Position numbers and translations under genes: made by a program. A stretch of DNA of 64,000 nucleotides from Metellina segmentata (taxonomy: Eukaryota; Arthropoda; Arachnida; Araneae; Tetragnathidae), in assembly GCA_947359465.1 (NCBI GenBank), contig OX375875.1, forward strand, positions 55,299,583-55,363,582, given 5' to 3'. The notes beneath the pieces were generated by a model, which saw only the letters and a program-made list of their open reading frames with translations, made no database searches and was not told the DNA's origin. Below, piece by piece: positions 33,049 through 44,004 of the stretch (its first letter is position 1; every line of letters begins with the position of its first letter).

Positions 33049-36000
33049 CGATAATAGTAGCAAAAGAAATTTCAAAAGAAAATTCATTTTAATATTATCA
33101 TTTAGAAATCGTTGTTTCTATGTATATATACAGAACAATATAAAAGAGCAAAAAACCTGCATTTTGGTTCATATAACCTATGCGAGTACATTTTATGAAT
33201 ACAATATTTAAGTAAAATGAAACAGTGTATCGCTTACTTTACACTCTATCATGAGACGTACAGTTTTTCTTGATGTAAAAATTCGTAATACTTAGTCTTT
33301 AAACAGCTGTAAAGTACACATTATTTTTGTCTGTTAATACTGATCTGTCTCAAGCCAACGATATATCAAACAATTTTACAATACGAATGTTTTGCTTTGA
33401 ACTAGTTTCTTCTTGTCATTTAACTCTGTTCGTGAAGACCTTAAATATATTAATCTGATTTGCAATACTTGAAGACGGGTTACCTGTTACCTATATATAC
33501 GCATTGATATTGATTCAAAATTTTATAACTTCAGTAACCTGTATTAACCAAACAGAAGCTAATTTTTACTATGACAATCAGTAACAAAAATTATGTTTCA
33601 GCTTGCTGACATGCTTGGTTAAAAGTTTAATGAAATAATACTTGGTTCAATTTCATTGACATAAATAAAACGAATTTAATGCTGTAATTTCAAAAATATC
33701 AAGAATTAAATGAGAAGGAAATTTTTTTTCGATCATTTAATTAATTTTTTCTATCAAAATTAAAATCCATTAGTTTAAACTACTCGTAGTAAACTAAAGC
33801 TTATTTAAAAAATAATTTAATTGATTTAATAATTACAGCTACCTCTATTACTGAAATGAATCTTCCAAAAGTTGCAAAAGTTCATTCGGAGAAATATATA
33901 ATATCGTATACAATTTTAATACATTTATTTCGCTGGTTTGAATATTTTTAGCATGTAATTTTGTTTTAGTGAGAAGCAAAAGGTAAATTATGTTTCGATT
34001 CCAAATCAGGTACATAAGCTTTTGTGACTCATTTCTTTGTTTTATCAATCCATTTATGAAGTTGAATTGCGCATTAAAGAATCTGTACCATACCGGAAAC
34101 AAAATAAAGCAATTTAAAAAATATTTAACGCAAATTGTGATGAAATATAAGTTAAATTTATTTATGTTTTATAATTTTTATACTTTCTTAACACACAGGC
34201 TTCCAAGGAAGGAAGATATCCTTTTTATGCAAATATTCGAGTCATTTAAGATGAGTGATGGAGGAGTGAGAGATGAAGATCTTGTTATATAAATAACCTG
34301 AGTAAGACAATTGGAGTGGATTGTGAATAAACGTCTAAGCCTTAAAGAATATTAGTGTTAAATTGGAAGGATAGGGTGCATATGGGGGGACCATTATGCA
34401 GCTAAGATTAACTTACTTTGCTATTGATCGAGGGTGTTAGGTGACCTACATTTTGGTAGTTAAAAGTACCAGGGTAAGGAGAATCTATATTTCTGAAGTA
34501 TATCCCCGCTTTCTGTCGTTTTACAATTTAAAAATTTTTCTTGATGTTTTTGTAAATCGCGAAAATCTATCACGTAATACATATGTGTGATTTAAATGAT
34601 AATTTATGCAACAATCTAGAGTGGACAAGTAATTATCTGTTTTCAGTATATAATTGTCTGAATAAACGTTGTTTCGTTTCGTTCCTCGAAGCGCGTGGAA
34701 TAAATATTGCTCAAAGAGAGAATGGTTTTAATTTAAAACCATGAGAAATGTTTGAAATTTTATTCGAAGGGCGTTTCCTATTGATAAAATTACTCTTAGT
34801 TCTGGGAGCAGAAAGTGCTTAAAACTGCGATGCACATCGCAGAACAAAGTCTTTGCAGAAGAATTTTTCCTTAATTTTATCTACATGTCGACCGATTTTT
34901 TTAAATTATAATTTACGATGTTCGGCAGTGCAAAACGCGCTCCTTGACACAACTTTTTTCTTTTCTAGCTGCGAAACAACCTCCCTACACCGCCCAAATT
35001 ACCACAAACACTTTTATAAATGAATATTTTGCATTGACATTGAAGATGAGTTAACCTCAAAAGTTATCGACAGAATTGCAAATTCTGAAAGTATGCCTTG
35101 GTTTTAAATAAAGTAAGTTAATTAATTTTGATGTGTTTTAGATTATAAATATGTAGTACATATTTAGGCCGATAATTGAATTTTACATCTGTTTTTAATT
35201 TTACTGCAGTTTTCAAAATTTGGACAAAACGTCTGCAGAACATTTACAATTGCGTGGAGTTGTGTTGCAGAACGAATATAATTCTGCACCTGGGCTATTT
35301 TGTTTAAATTTAATCCAAGTTTGAATAAGTAAAGATTGGATTTCTAAAATGATTTTATAATTGATAGGTCGTTATACTACGAGTCCTGAAAATATTATTC
35401 ACGTATTTTCACGTACGAATTTTTATATTGCTAATGTATACCATTTTTGATTTTACATTAAGATGTGGCAGTATTGGCGTAGAATTGCTTTTTTGTGTTA
35501 AGTAGTTACTATTCAAGCTTAGTTGTATTAAGTAGCTACTATTCAATGCTGTTGCATACATTATGTTAAATGGTATACACGGTTCAATGGCGTTCTATCA
35601 TTTACATTTGTGTTATAATATCGTCTTATGTATTTAATTATTATTTATGTGTGCATATTATTTCTGAATAGTGTGCTTGTGTACCTCGTATAACATTCAT
35701 TGGATTGTACTTTTGAATTTCCTTTTTCTTTATCGTTTTGTTATTAATCTCCAAACCTTTGTTGAGAGATAATGAGATCACAACAGTTTATACAAGGTCG
35801 TATTGTAACACATAAAATTTTTTAATGAGAGAATATGCATAACATTAAAATTTCATGTTCATCTGTGTCGATCTTGATAAGCGAAGTTTTCAACGTAAGT
35901 AAAGAATAAACATTTAATTTTTTAAATCCTTAAAATGACACGGGTTACAAATATTCTAAACCAAGCATTTTTTCCTGCAAACAGTAATATTTTGGAGAGA

Positions 36001-37600
36001 TGGAATTCAAGTATACCGGTTTTATTTTACTATGCATAAATATAATCAAAGCGCATTAGTTACCCAAACTGTCACGTTTTGACAAAAAAGTTTTAAGTGG
36101 CTATAATTTTTAGAGTTCTACTCTTAAAATGCACCTAAGACTGAAGGTTCAAAACATTGTGTTAGCATTCTAAGAAATTTAAGCAAAGATTTCAAATGCG
36201 TACTTTTGTATCAAAGTTTGTAGATAAATAGTAAAGTGCGTAACGGAACTAATGATTGGGGGAGTATTCATATTTTTCTCCACTTCTTAAATTATTCTTA
36301 TTTGATAATTCTACCTATATTTTCTAAAGCTTTGAAATATTCTTTAACTGTTTATCAAGATGGTTAGAAGCATAATAGTTTCCTATTTCATAAAAGTTTA
36401 TAAAATTTGAAATCGATGGAAGTCATAATACTTGATGTACTAATTATTGAAACATTCTATTGAAGTTATAATTAAGATATATGTATAAGATATAAGTGTA
36501 ATAACTTAATTTTCATCTATTAAAAAAATTGTTATAGCATTTTGAAAGTGTCAACCTAGATAAAATTAGTTTTTTCTTAAAAAAGCAAACTTCTATAAAT
36601 CTTATTGAAACTTAAATTAAGGAATTTCATAAACAGAGCTAACTTTTTCATTAGAGAGAAAATATTCAAAATTAAAATATTACCAAACCCACAGATTTAT
36701 TTGTTCTTTTGAATAAAAAAATACGAGCGCTTTAGAACATTTTCGAAAATGAGTTTCAAATAGCCCGAAATAAATTAAAAGTGCATTAAAGATTATCAAA
36801 ATACAATTAATATTTCACAATCAAGTAAACATTGACTTTAGACATAACTAAGGAGCTTTTGTTATCAATTGTCATGTAATAATCATTACAAAAATTGTGC
36901 ATTAAAAGAAATTATTAAAAAAATTAGAAATTAGAAGAAAATTAGAAATTATTAGAAAAATGTAGTTAAATTATTATAAAAATCATTAAAGAAATTATAA
37001 ATTTTTAGGAAATAATATCACGCCACAATTTTGTCGTTTTGAATGTAAACACTAAGGTAATTAATAAAAGTATTAAGCTAATTACCGAATTTTCTGCGAA
37101 ATTTACTTTTTTGAGGTATGTTACTAGAGTAGATATAATTTAAAGAGAGATTTAAATAAATAGTCACAAATTTTTGCATTATGTTTCGTTGCTTAAATAA
37201 TAATATTCTGTCATACAATATTTACACAAATATTTTATTGTTCTCTAATAATATTTGCATAGTGTAACTTCTAACTATATATTTGTACTTCAAATAGTTA
37301 AGATGGTAAAGACAACAATTTTGGTAGTGGTGAAAAAATATTTAAATAGTGCTAAAAGTCAAAGTAATAATAAAAAACCTTTAAATGAATTATTCCATTG
37401 TGCTCTTTTAAGTATTTGAAGAGTATAAATCTAATAAATACTTCAACATTTTAAAATGATAAAATTAAAAATAGAAATTTTATGCCTAGTTTAGGCTTGG
37501 ATATGAATAAACAAATTTTTTTTTCTGAAATTTATCAGACACGTACCCTGATTTATAAAATGCTATAAAGGATTCCTAAACACACTTTTCTTTGTGCTAA
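33049..37600. other. AT-rich stretch without recognised genes
   Basis: No element, RNA gene or convincing exon is recognised over 4.5 kb. A 31-bp tandem duplication of TTAAGTAGYTACTATTCAA lies near 35497-35550, and ATTAGAAATTAGAAG-type low-complexity sequence lies near 36905-36965. This is the longest repeat-poor stretch after 1-6 kb. Confidence 0.4.
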
Positions 37601-37644
37601 CGAATTACTTGAAATTAACTGCAATGCATAGTTCTTGCTAAAAC

Positions 37645-38078
37645 TTGTCTTTAAAATATTTTAAGGGTAAGTTATCATCACAGATAGATTTGTATGCATG
37701 CGTAACAGAAGGAAACTATGCATCTCTCATAGAAGATTTAAAAAATTATTCTAGGACTAAAAGATTGGAACGCAAAATTCTCAGCGAACATCCACTGACG
37801 CAAAGTAAAGCTACTTACTTTGATAAACAAACTAGTATCCTTGATCCAATCTTCTCCAAATGCTTATCGTTAGCAGCGCGACAGAAAAAGAGATGAGTTT
37901 AGTTGAAACCCACCAGTTGAAAGTCGGCTGTCCCATTTTCGGCACAACGGGTGTGCTTTTCTTAAGTGATGCCACACACGCGATCAAACACTTTCCTGAT
38001 TACGTTGAGAAAGTTATTTTCTTGGGCCATTTTAATCCTTTTCAGCATTTTAAAACAAGTGTTCAAAATCCGTGTTGA
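37645..38078 (+). other. Coding-like segment in two overlapping frames, unidentified
   Basis: Two plus-strand frames (37645-37896 and 37860-38078) overlap by 37 bases and together are GC-richer than the flanks. The first contains YASLIEDLKNYSRTKRLERK and ends RQKKR; the second contains VETHQLKVGCPIFGTTGVL. They could be one decayed gene split by a frameshift, or an old transposon gene, or chance. I recognise no family and see no splice pair that joins it to the exon at 31240-31336 in phase. Confidence 0.2.
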
Positions 38079-38253
38079 AATTAATTGTTAAAAAATAGGG
38101 GAGTTCATGGTTTTGGAAGCACGTAAAATTATAGTATTCTGATTGCAGTATGAATCAAATCTGTATTTTTGTTTATTACGTGATTTTTAAAGTTTCTCGT
38201 ATGTAATAGGTGCTTTATTAAACAATCATAAATGAAAACATCACACAATAAGG

Positions 38254-38439
38254 TAATTGGTAATTTTTTGTTAACGTCGTACTAGAGCAACACAACGGGC
38301 TATTGACGACGGTCCGGGATCAGTCCCTTAAGGGAAAGATCCGAGGACAACACCTCGTAATTTTGAACCACGGTCAGATGACGAAGCAACACCTGAGCTG
38401 GCACCCCACTCTACAAACTTCCACGCCAACCCAACGTGA
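38254..38439 (-). repeat. SINE copy, 5'-truncated, with perfect 12-bp target duplication
   Basis: TTAACGTCGTACTAGAGCAA through CCACGGTCAGATGACGAAG to CCACGCCAACCCAACGTG matches the SINE in reverse, without the tRNA head. CACACAATAAGG flanks both ends (38242-38253 and 38440-38451). The duplication shows that the truncation happened during insertion, as in target-primed reverse transcription, and was not caused by later deletion. Confidence 0.95.
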
Positions 38440-38451
38440 CACACAATAAGG

Positions 38452-39483
38452 AATATCATCTCATAAGAGTTTAGTATAAAAGGTAAAAGTTATGTGTTTT
38501 GAATTCAGACCTCACAATAACGGAAGTACAATTCTCAATTTTAATAAACTAGATAATGAATTTTATGATCCTAACAAGGTGGTGAAGTATAAACCAACAA
38601 ACAAACTTCCATGCACAAAGAACTAAACTGTTTGAATTAACTTAAGTGCCCACCCTTGCACTTAGAATCCAAATGGCTAGGAATCAATAGTACTGTTGGA
38701 ACGATTAATTAAATATCTTTTTATATCGTATACTCAATAAAATCTTCCTTTTTTAAAACTATATTTTAATATTCAAGTAAATAATGTTAAATAAAAAAGC
38801 AAACCGAAGTATTTATATGCATGAGTAATGTATGAAGGGGGAAATGCACTATCGGATACATAAATTTCTTATATATTTCTAATCCCTAATAAAAATAAAC
38901 CGATCGTTACAACAAAATAAATCAATTTAACAAACCAGGATTATTAAAACTTGGGAAATATTGTTATTAAGAGTGTATGTTAAAAATCCCCAACCTTTAA
39001 AGCCATATCAAATATCGTATTTTTAGATTGAATGTGGTGATAAAAATTGAATATTATGCAGGATGCCTAGTTAAAATCCTTATACACAACCATAACAGTC
39101 AAACGTTAGCTACAGCTATGAAAATGATATAGGTATATTTAATAGACTACGCATTTAAGGTGATTAAGGCTCTAATTTCAGGTAAACATCTGAAATTAGA
39201 GCTTCTCTCTCATAAGATGTACAAGATACAGAGAACGAATCGTTTACAAAGCTGTAGAATATCACCAATTTAACTAACACCATGCGTATATGAGTAGCGT
39301 GAACATAAAGAAGCGTTAAATGCTAATTAGTAGGTATTCCATTCCTTTTAGGGATACTTCTTCACAAAGCAGCAAATTGCGAGAAAAGGATAGAGTGACA
39401 GGAAATCCAGACATGCGTCAGCGATGCAAAACTGTTACATATTATAAGTAAATAATACAGATAGAAGAATTGAAAATATACAT
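38452..39483. other. AT-rich stretch with one perfect hairpin
   Basis: No gene is recognised. A 13-bp perfect stem GCTCTAATTTCAG / CTGAAATTAGAGC with an 8-base loop lies at 39169-39202, with no run of T after it. Confidence 0.5.
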
Positions 39484-39569
39484 ATTAGAAATAAATATAT
39501 GAGAACACATTAGAAATAAATATATGAGAACACATTAGAAATAAATATATGAGAACACATTAGAAACAT
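39484..39569. repeat. 25-bp tandem repeat, three and a half copies
   Basis: ATTAGAAATAAATATATGAG followed by AACAC repeats at 39484, 39509 and 39534 with no change, then a partial unit at 39559. It ends 12 bp before the Tc1 element at 39581. Confidence 0.95.
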
Positions 39570-39580
39570 ACATTTTACTG

Positions 39581-40382
39581 TACACACTACACGGGCAAAA
39601 GTATTTATACACTGCATGTTTTTCAAAAAAACAAGCCTCATTATGCTATATAGTTACGGGTAGGCTCACCTTTTGCTTTATTACAGCTGCAACATGCCGA
39701 GGCATACTTTCTATAAGTTCTCTGTTAGTCTTCACATGAATAGCTCTCCATGCCTCTTGCAGGGCTGTGAGAAGAGTGTGGCAACTTAGCCACAGATCTC
39801 CAGATAATCCCGAATGTGTAACGCGCATCTTCCCTGCCCGATGGGGAATTCGTCAGATAGGCTTGGAACGTGGTAACAGAAAGACCACGTCGGAATGAAC
39901 CTATTCCATTCTCTTTGTGTTTCATCGTCTTTGTGTCAGTGTTCTGTCTTGTAAATAAATAGATGTTCAAAATAGAAATGGACTCGATGTAATAGTTATT
40001 ACGTCACAAAGAGATTGTTGTGAGGGTGGGCGTGCATGGCAGTGCCGTACTCGTCGCTTCAGTTTGTCTCACAAGTGCTCGATCGGATTGAGACCGAGGC
40101 TCTGAACAAGCCAGTCAACGAACTCTCCTCATTCTCAGGAAGCCAGTCCAGCACATGTTTTGTAGTATGACATTTAGCTCGATCCCGTTGGAAGAAATAG
40201 CCATCATCGCCGTAGTATTGCCATAGTGAAGGCACGACCGAATAATCCAGAACGTCGAGGTACACGTCAGCGTTCATGGTACCAGGTACATAAAGCAATG
40301 GACCGAGTCCTAACCAGTAAAAACAAGATGGATCCTCCTCCGAATTTCTGCAGTGTCCAAATACTTTTGTCAGTATAGTGTA
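39581..40382 (-). mobile_element. Tc1-like element, internally deleted
   Basis: The inverted repeats are TACACACTACACGGGCAAAA (continuing GTATTTATACACTG) at the left and CAGTGTCCAAATACTTTTGT (continuing CAGTATAGTGTA) at the right, each including the terminal TA. They match at about 26 of 34 positions. At 802 bp the element is only half the usual length. The ends differ from the 1.4-kb Tc1 family, so this is a separate lineage. Confidence 0.85.
39646..40298 (-). pseudogene. Tc1-like transposase remnant, C-terminal half, broken
   Basis: Reading leftward: MNADVYLDVLDYSVVPSLW, then FFQRDRAKCHTTKHVLDW (second catalytic D and the H of the DN..H motif), then in a shifted frame DWLVQSLGLNPIEHL (third residue E) with the expected W of PIEHLW changed to a stop. 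After a stretch of about 250 bp with no transposase similarity the C-terminus resumes as LQEAWRAIHVKTNRELIESM and PRHVAAVIKQK. The N-terminal DNA-binding half and the first D are deleted. Confidence 0.8.
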
Positions 40383-40477
40383 TGATCGATATGCACACCG
40401 TCATCTATAATACACGTTTGTTTCCACTGCTCGTTACATATTCAGCAGCGTTTCAGGTAGCTAGTAAAGGCGGTAGT

Positions 40478-40860
40478 GGTAGTTGGTAATTAATTAATGT
40501 CATCCTGGAACAACACAATAGGTTATTAGTAACGGACCAGTATCAATCCCCAAGCAAAAGATCTGAAGACAACACCACATAATTTTGAAACTCGATCAGA
40601 TGATGAGGTCATCACCTGAACTTGGCACCCCACTCTCCCAACTTCTACCGTTGTGTTGCTCCAGTATGACGTTAATAAAAATACCAACCTACCATACCTC
40701 CAAACTTCCACACCACGCACGCTAACGTGAGAACATTTGACGCCATGACAGATTTAACTTGCACCATCCCCCGTGCACTCGACTGGTCTCTGGTTGTGCG
40801 GAGTTTCAAACTCTCAACCGTCCTATTGATAATCCGTTACTCTTCCACAACCGGTATAAT
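40478..40860 (-). repeat. SINE copy interrupted by a tiny SINE insertion
   Basis: In reverse orientation the copy runs from a GGTAGTTGGTAATTAATTAA tail through CATCCTGGAACAACACAATA, GATCAGATGATGAGGTCATC, ACGTGAGAACATTTGACGCC and CATGACAGATTTAACTTGCA to a tRNA-like head (minus strand: GGTTGTGGAAGAGTAACGG, degenerate B box GAGTTTGAAACTC). The sequence is broken at 40646-40697 by a plus-strand SINE 3' fragment. Confidence 0.85.
40646..40697 (+). repeat. 52-bp SINE 3' end inserted within another SINE
   Basis: ACCGTTGTGTTGCTCCAGTA, TGACGTTAATAAAAATACC and an AACCTACCATAC tail are the extreme 3' end of the SINE in the opposite orientation. It is flanked by CTCCCAACTTCT and CTCCAAACTTCC, a near-perfect duplication of the host SINE sequence. 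Confidence 0.75.
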
Positions 40861-41126
40861 ATCTTTATTTCGGGTAATAATACCCCTATATGTGACACAT
40901 GTGTAGTACCGTTTAAGATTCGTCATATTTTAATTCACTGTCCAACTTTTAATCATCCCCGTCATAAATATTTTAATAGACATTTTAAACAATGAAAGAT
41001 TTTTTTTGAGGAAAAATCACCATTCAAATCTTTTTTCTTTTTTAAATGACATTTGATATTTAAACCTTATTTGATACTTTGACTATTCACAAGTATTTAT
41101 TAATCATAACCTTCTGTACTATACAC

Positions 41127-41806
41127 TAGGGATGCGACATCGACAGTAAAGAATCGATGTTCAAAATTAAAACATCGATGTTGATAATACATCGCCCCCA
41201 AAACATCGATGTTTTTAAAATTCAGTGCATTTAAACTTCTTTCCCCAATTTCTTAAAACTGGTTTAGCATTTAGTGATGCTACATCGACAGCAAAACAAC
41301 GATGTTTTGAAACATCGATGTTCAAAATTAAAACATCAATGTAGATAATACATCGCCCCCAAACCATCGATTTTTTTTTTAATTCAGTGTATTTAAACTT
41401 TTTTCCCCATTTCTTAAAACTGATTTAGCAACTAGGGATGCGACAACGGCTCCAATACATCGATGTTTTTTTTATAAAACATCAATGTTTTAAAAACATC
41501 GACATCGATGTCGCATCCCTACTTTTCAGACCCTTCACCCTTGGCCACTTGGGTCTAAAAGTATGTTCAATTCGCTGATTATAAAAATTATGCTACTTGT
41601 TTTTTTTTTTAATTTTTATAATGGTGCTTTTTTCATTGAAAAATAAAACATCGACAACGTAAAAACATCGACAAGTATAAACATCGATGTTACAAAAACA
41701 TCGACAAGTATAAACATCGATGTTACAAAAACATCGACTCCAATACATCGATGTTTTTTAAAAAGCATCGATGTTTTGAAAACATCGACATCGATGTCGC
41801 ATCTCT
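41127..41806. mobile_element. hAT-like non-autonomous element built of ACATCGATGT palindromes
   Basis: The ends are TAGGGATGCGACATCGAC at the left and CATCGATGTCGCATCTCTT at the right (complementary apart from a few bases). They are flanked by an 8-bp duplication CTATACAC / TTATACAC (7 of 8), which fits the hAT superfamily. Inside are roughly ten copies of the self-complementary AACATCGATGTT, several AACATCGAC half-motifs, and two further internal termini: AGTGATGCTACATCGACAGC at 41272 and AGGGATGCGACAACGGCTCC near 41434. CGCATCCCTAC near 41510 closes one internal unit. Tandem or nested copies of one short element explain this. No transposase coding. Confidence 0.75.
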
Positions 41807-42514
41807 TTTATACACCTTGTTGTTGGTCAGCTTTTGTTTTAAACGTTTGGAAGTAAAGAGTCAAGGGAAAACATTCGCTAAACTGATTACTCGAAAGAAA
41901 TATTTTGTTTTTACTATCTTGTTACAAATACAAATATTATTTTTGATTTAAAGAACATTTTTTTAGCATATATAACAATTTTATATTCATTTCAAACATT
42001 AAAACGTATGCGAAATTTTCTGATCAGTTTAATTTAATTTTGGAAATTCTGATTTCTCTACTTCAAATAGTAATCAGGTAGCATGTGTTGGGTTACCACA
42101 TTATTTTACCTTCAAACCTAGACTCCTTTATATAGGGTTAATTAGCAATATCCTGGGTATCAATAGACTTGTGATACGAGTGTTTGAACCTTTTGTGCTG
42201 ATATAATTTGCCATTATGTAACGAATGTTTACCATGGAAATACAAACGAAATTACTGTAATGATTCAATTTCACTGTTTTTGGTTTGTTACTGTTTGAAG
42301 ACTGAAATACTTTGGAAAAAACTATTTCAAAATAAATTATCACCGAGTTCAATCGGCTTTTGGTTAATTTTAAACAGATATTTCAATTTCTGAACAAGTA
42401 ATAATTTTTCGTTGCAACGGGCCGGGAACTGGAAAGCGCCTTTCATCTTTTAAGCCTTAACTTACACATTCACTACCCTGCAATAATGGACAGGAAGCCA
42501 GCGTATTTGCATAT
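41807..42514. other. AT-rich stretch without recognised genes
   Basis: Only short overlapping frames on both strands are seen. Confidence 0.4.
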
Positions 42515-42960
42515 TTGTATTTTCGTGGTATTGCCTGGGATCTTTGCATGTTGTTCCTGGTAAATTAAACGCCGACGCCTACATGAGCATTTTGGACAAT
42601 CAGGTTCATCCTACGCTCTGGCAATTTTATGGAATGGACTAATGTTACTTCCTGGACGAGAACGCTTCATGTCATGTTGCAGCCTCTCTCAATCAGTGGT
42701 ATCAAGATATGGGTGTAAAACGTCTTCCCTGGCCTGCTCAGAGTCCCGAAAAAAGCCCCATAGAACATTTGTGGGTCGAGTTAGAGCGACGCTTACGGAC
42801 CAGGGAACCACGTCCGAAATCTACTGCTGAGCTGGTGACATTCTTGCAGCGGGAATGGACACTAATACCCATAGCTGTGAATCAAAACCTTGTTGAAAGT
42901 ATGCCCAGAAGGGTTGCTAGTGCAATTGCAGCATGTGGGGGACCACCCCCTATTAAAGCA
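42515..42960 (+). pseudogene. Tc1-like transposase C-terminal fragment, 35-residue D-E spacing
   Basis: The frame reads FSWYCLGSLHVVPGKLNADA, YMSILDNQVHPTLWQFYG, a TAA stop near 42640, then FLDENASCHVAASLNQWY with the second catalytic D, LPWPAQSPEKSPIEHLWVEL with E, and LVESMPRRVASAIAACGGPP. From D (codon at 42655) to E (codon at 42763) there are 35 residues between, so it belongs to a different lineage from the 1.4-kb family (32). One nonsense codon is the only break in the retained part. The N-terminal half is missing and no inverted repeats are seen. Confidence 0.85.
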
Positions 42961-43132
42961 TTATATATTTGTGTTTCTTTTATAAATTATACCATTGGAA
43001 CAAAATAAAATTATAGGAAATCAATTATGCTTAATAGGTGAATTCATAAATACGTATTTAGATCGTTAAAAATTGTTGACTTGCAAAGAAATAAAAATAT
43101 ATATAGAAAAAAAAAAAGATTTTTTTACAAAA

Positions 43133-43264
43133 ATTCCGAAATCTACAGCTGAGCTTGCGACATTCTTGCAGCAGGAAGGGACACAAATACCCATAGTTGT
43201 GTATCAAAACCTTGTTGAAAGTATGCCCAGAAGGATTGCTAGTGTAATTGCAGCACGTCGGGGA
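43133..43264 (+). pseudogene. Duplicated Tc1 transposase C-terminus
   Basis: PKSTAELATFLQQEGTQIP and YQNLVESMPRRIASVIAAR repeat the last 45 residues of the fragment at 42515-42960, 321 bp further on. It comes from a second copy of the same element or from a local duplication. It runs directly into the mariner fragment; the open frame spanning both (43073-43366) is a chance fusion. Confidence 0.85.
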
Positions 43265-43837
43265 AAAAAAGTTCCTAGTATGTTCAAAGCCGTGGCGTCA
43301 GTAGGGAAGGTGTTGTTCACCGTCTTTTTCGAGGTCCAAGGTCCGCTACTTGTTGAATTCCTCTAGCACAGAAGAACCATTAACTCCGATGTGTACTGTG
43401 AGACACTCCGAAGCTTACGCAGGTCCATCAAGAACGAAAGATCGGAGCTGCTCACGGTGGGTGTGGTTCTGCTCCATGATAACACGCGTCCACACGTTTC
43501 CAGGGTCACACACGCAGAACTGGCCAAGTTCAAGTATGAGCAGCTTGACCATCCGCCCTACAGCCCGGTCATGTCGCCCTGCGATTGCCATGTGTTTGGT
43601 CCCCTGAAAAAACACCTGAAAGGGAAGCGCTTCCGTTCGGACGACGAACTCAAGGACGATGTGAAGGACTGGGCCTCGTCACAGCTACAGGAATTCTGGA
43701 AACAAGGAATCCTTCGGCTCGTTAATCAATGGAATCGTTGTGCTCAGGCCTATGGTGTATACTTTGAATTGTCTTCATTTATACCCACTGTGTCGTTTCG
43801 TACCTTTTCATTTGAACAACCCTTGTATATTTTTTAA
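43265..43837 (+). pseudogene. mariner transposase, C-terminal half, one nonsense codon
   Basis: The frame reads VPSMFKAVASVGKVLFTVFF, EVQGPLLVEFL, a TAG, then TINSDVYCETLRSLRRSIKN, LLHDNTRPHVSRVTHAELAK with the second catalytic D, and HPPYSPVMSPCDCHVFGPL with the third D. Thirty-four residues separate the two Ds, giving the DD34D signature of true mariners and separating it from Tc1 (E). The end, WNRCAQAYGVYFE, matches the usual mariner C-terminus. The N-terminal DNA-binding half and the first D are missing; no inverted repeats are seen. Frames at 43350-43607 and on the minus strand are shadows. Confidence 0.92.
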
Positions 43838-43860
43838 ACTATATAATTCTTCCTCAGAAG

Positions 43861-44004
43861 TTCATAATATCTTTCTTTAATCATACCGTTCATATCATCT
43901 ATACTAAATTATTTCAACTCAGCAGCCTGCAGTTTATAATATCTATATTTTATCATATCGTTTATATCATCTATATTAAATGATTTCAACTCAGAAACCT
44001 GCTA
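43861..44004. repeat. 72-bp tandem duplication, diverged
   Basis: ATAATATCTTTCTTTAATCA and ATAATATCTATATTTTATCA open two units 72 bp apart. Each ends in a TTTCAACTCAG..CCTGC segment. Confidence 0.75.

Noticed and set aside
39169..39202. Rho-independent terminator
   Set aside because: Perfect hairpin, but no T-run follows and the DNA is eukaryotic.
39484..39569. CRISPR-like array of 25-bp repeats
   Set aside because: The repeats are directly adjacent with no spacers, and the genome is eukaryotic.
41127..41806. CRISPR or REP-type array from ACATCGATGT repeats
   Set aside because: Irregular spacing, outer inverted ends and an 8-bp duplication fit a hAT-like element instead.
43073..43366. 97-codon plus-strand protein
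   Set aside because: Chance fusion of a Tc1 C-terminus and the start of the mariner fragment in one frame.
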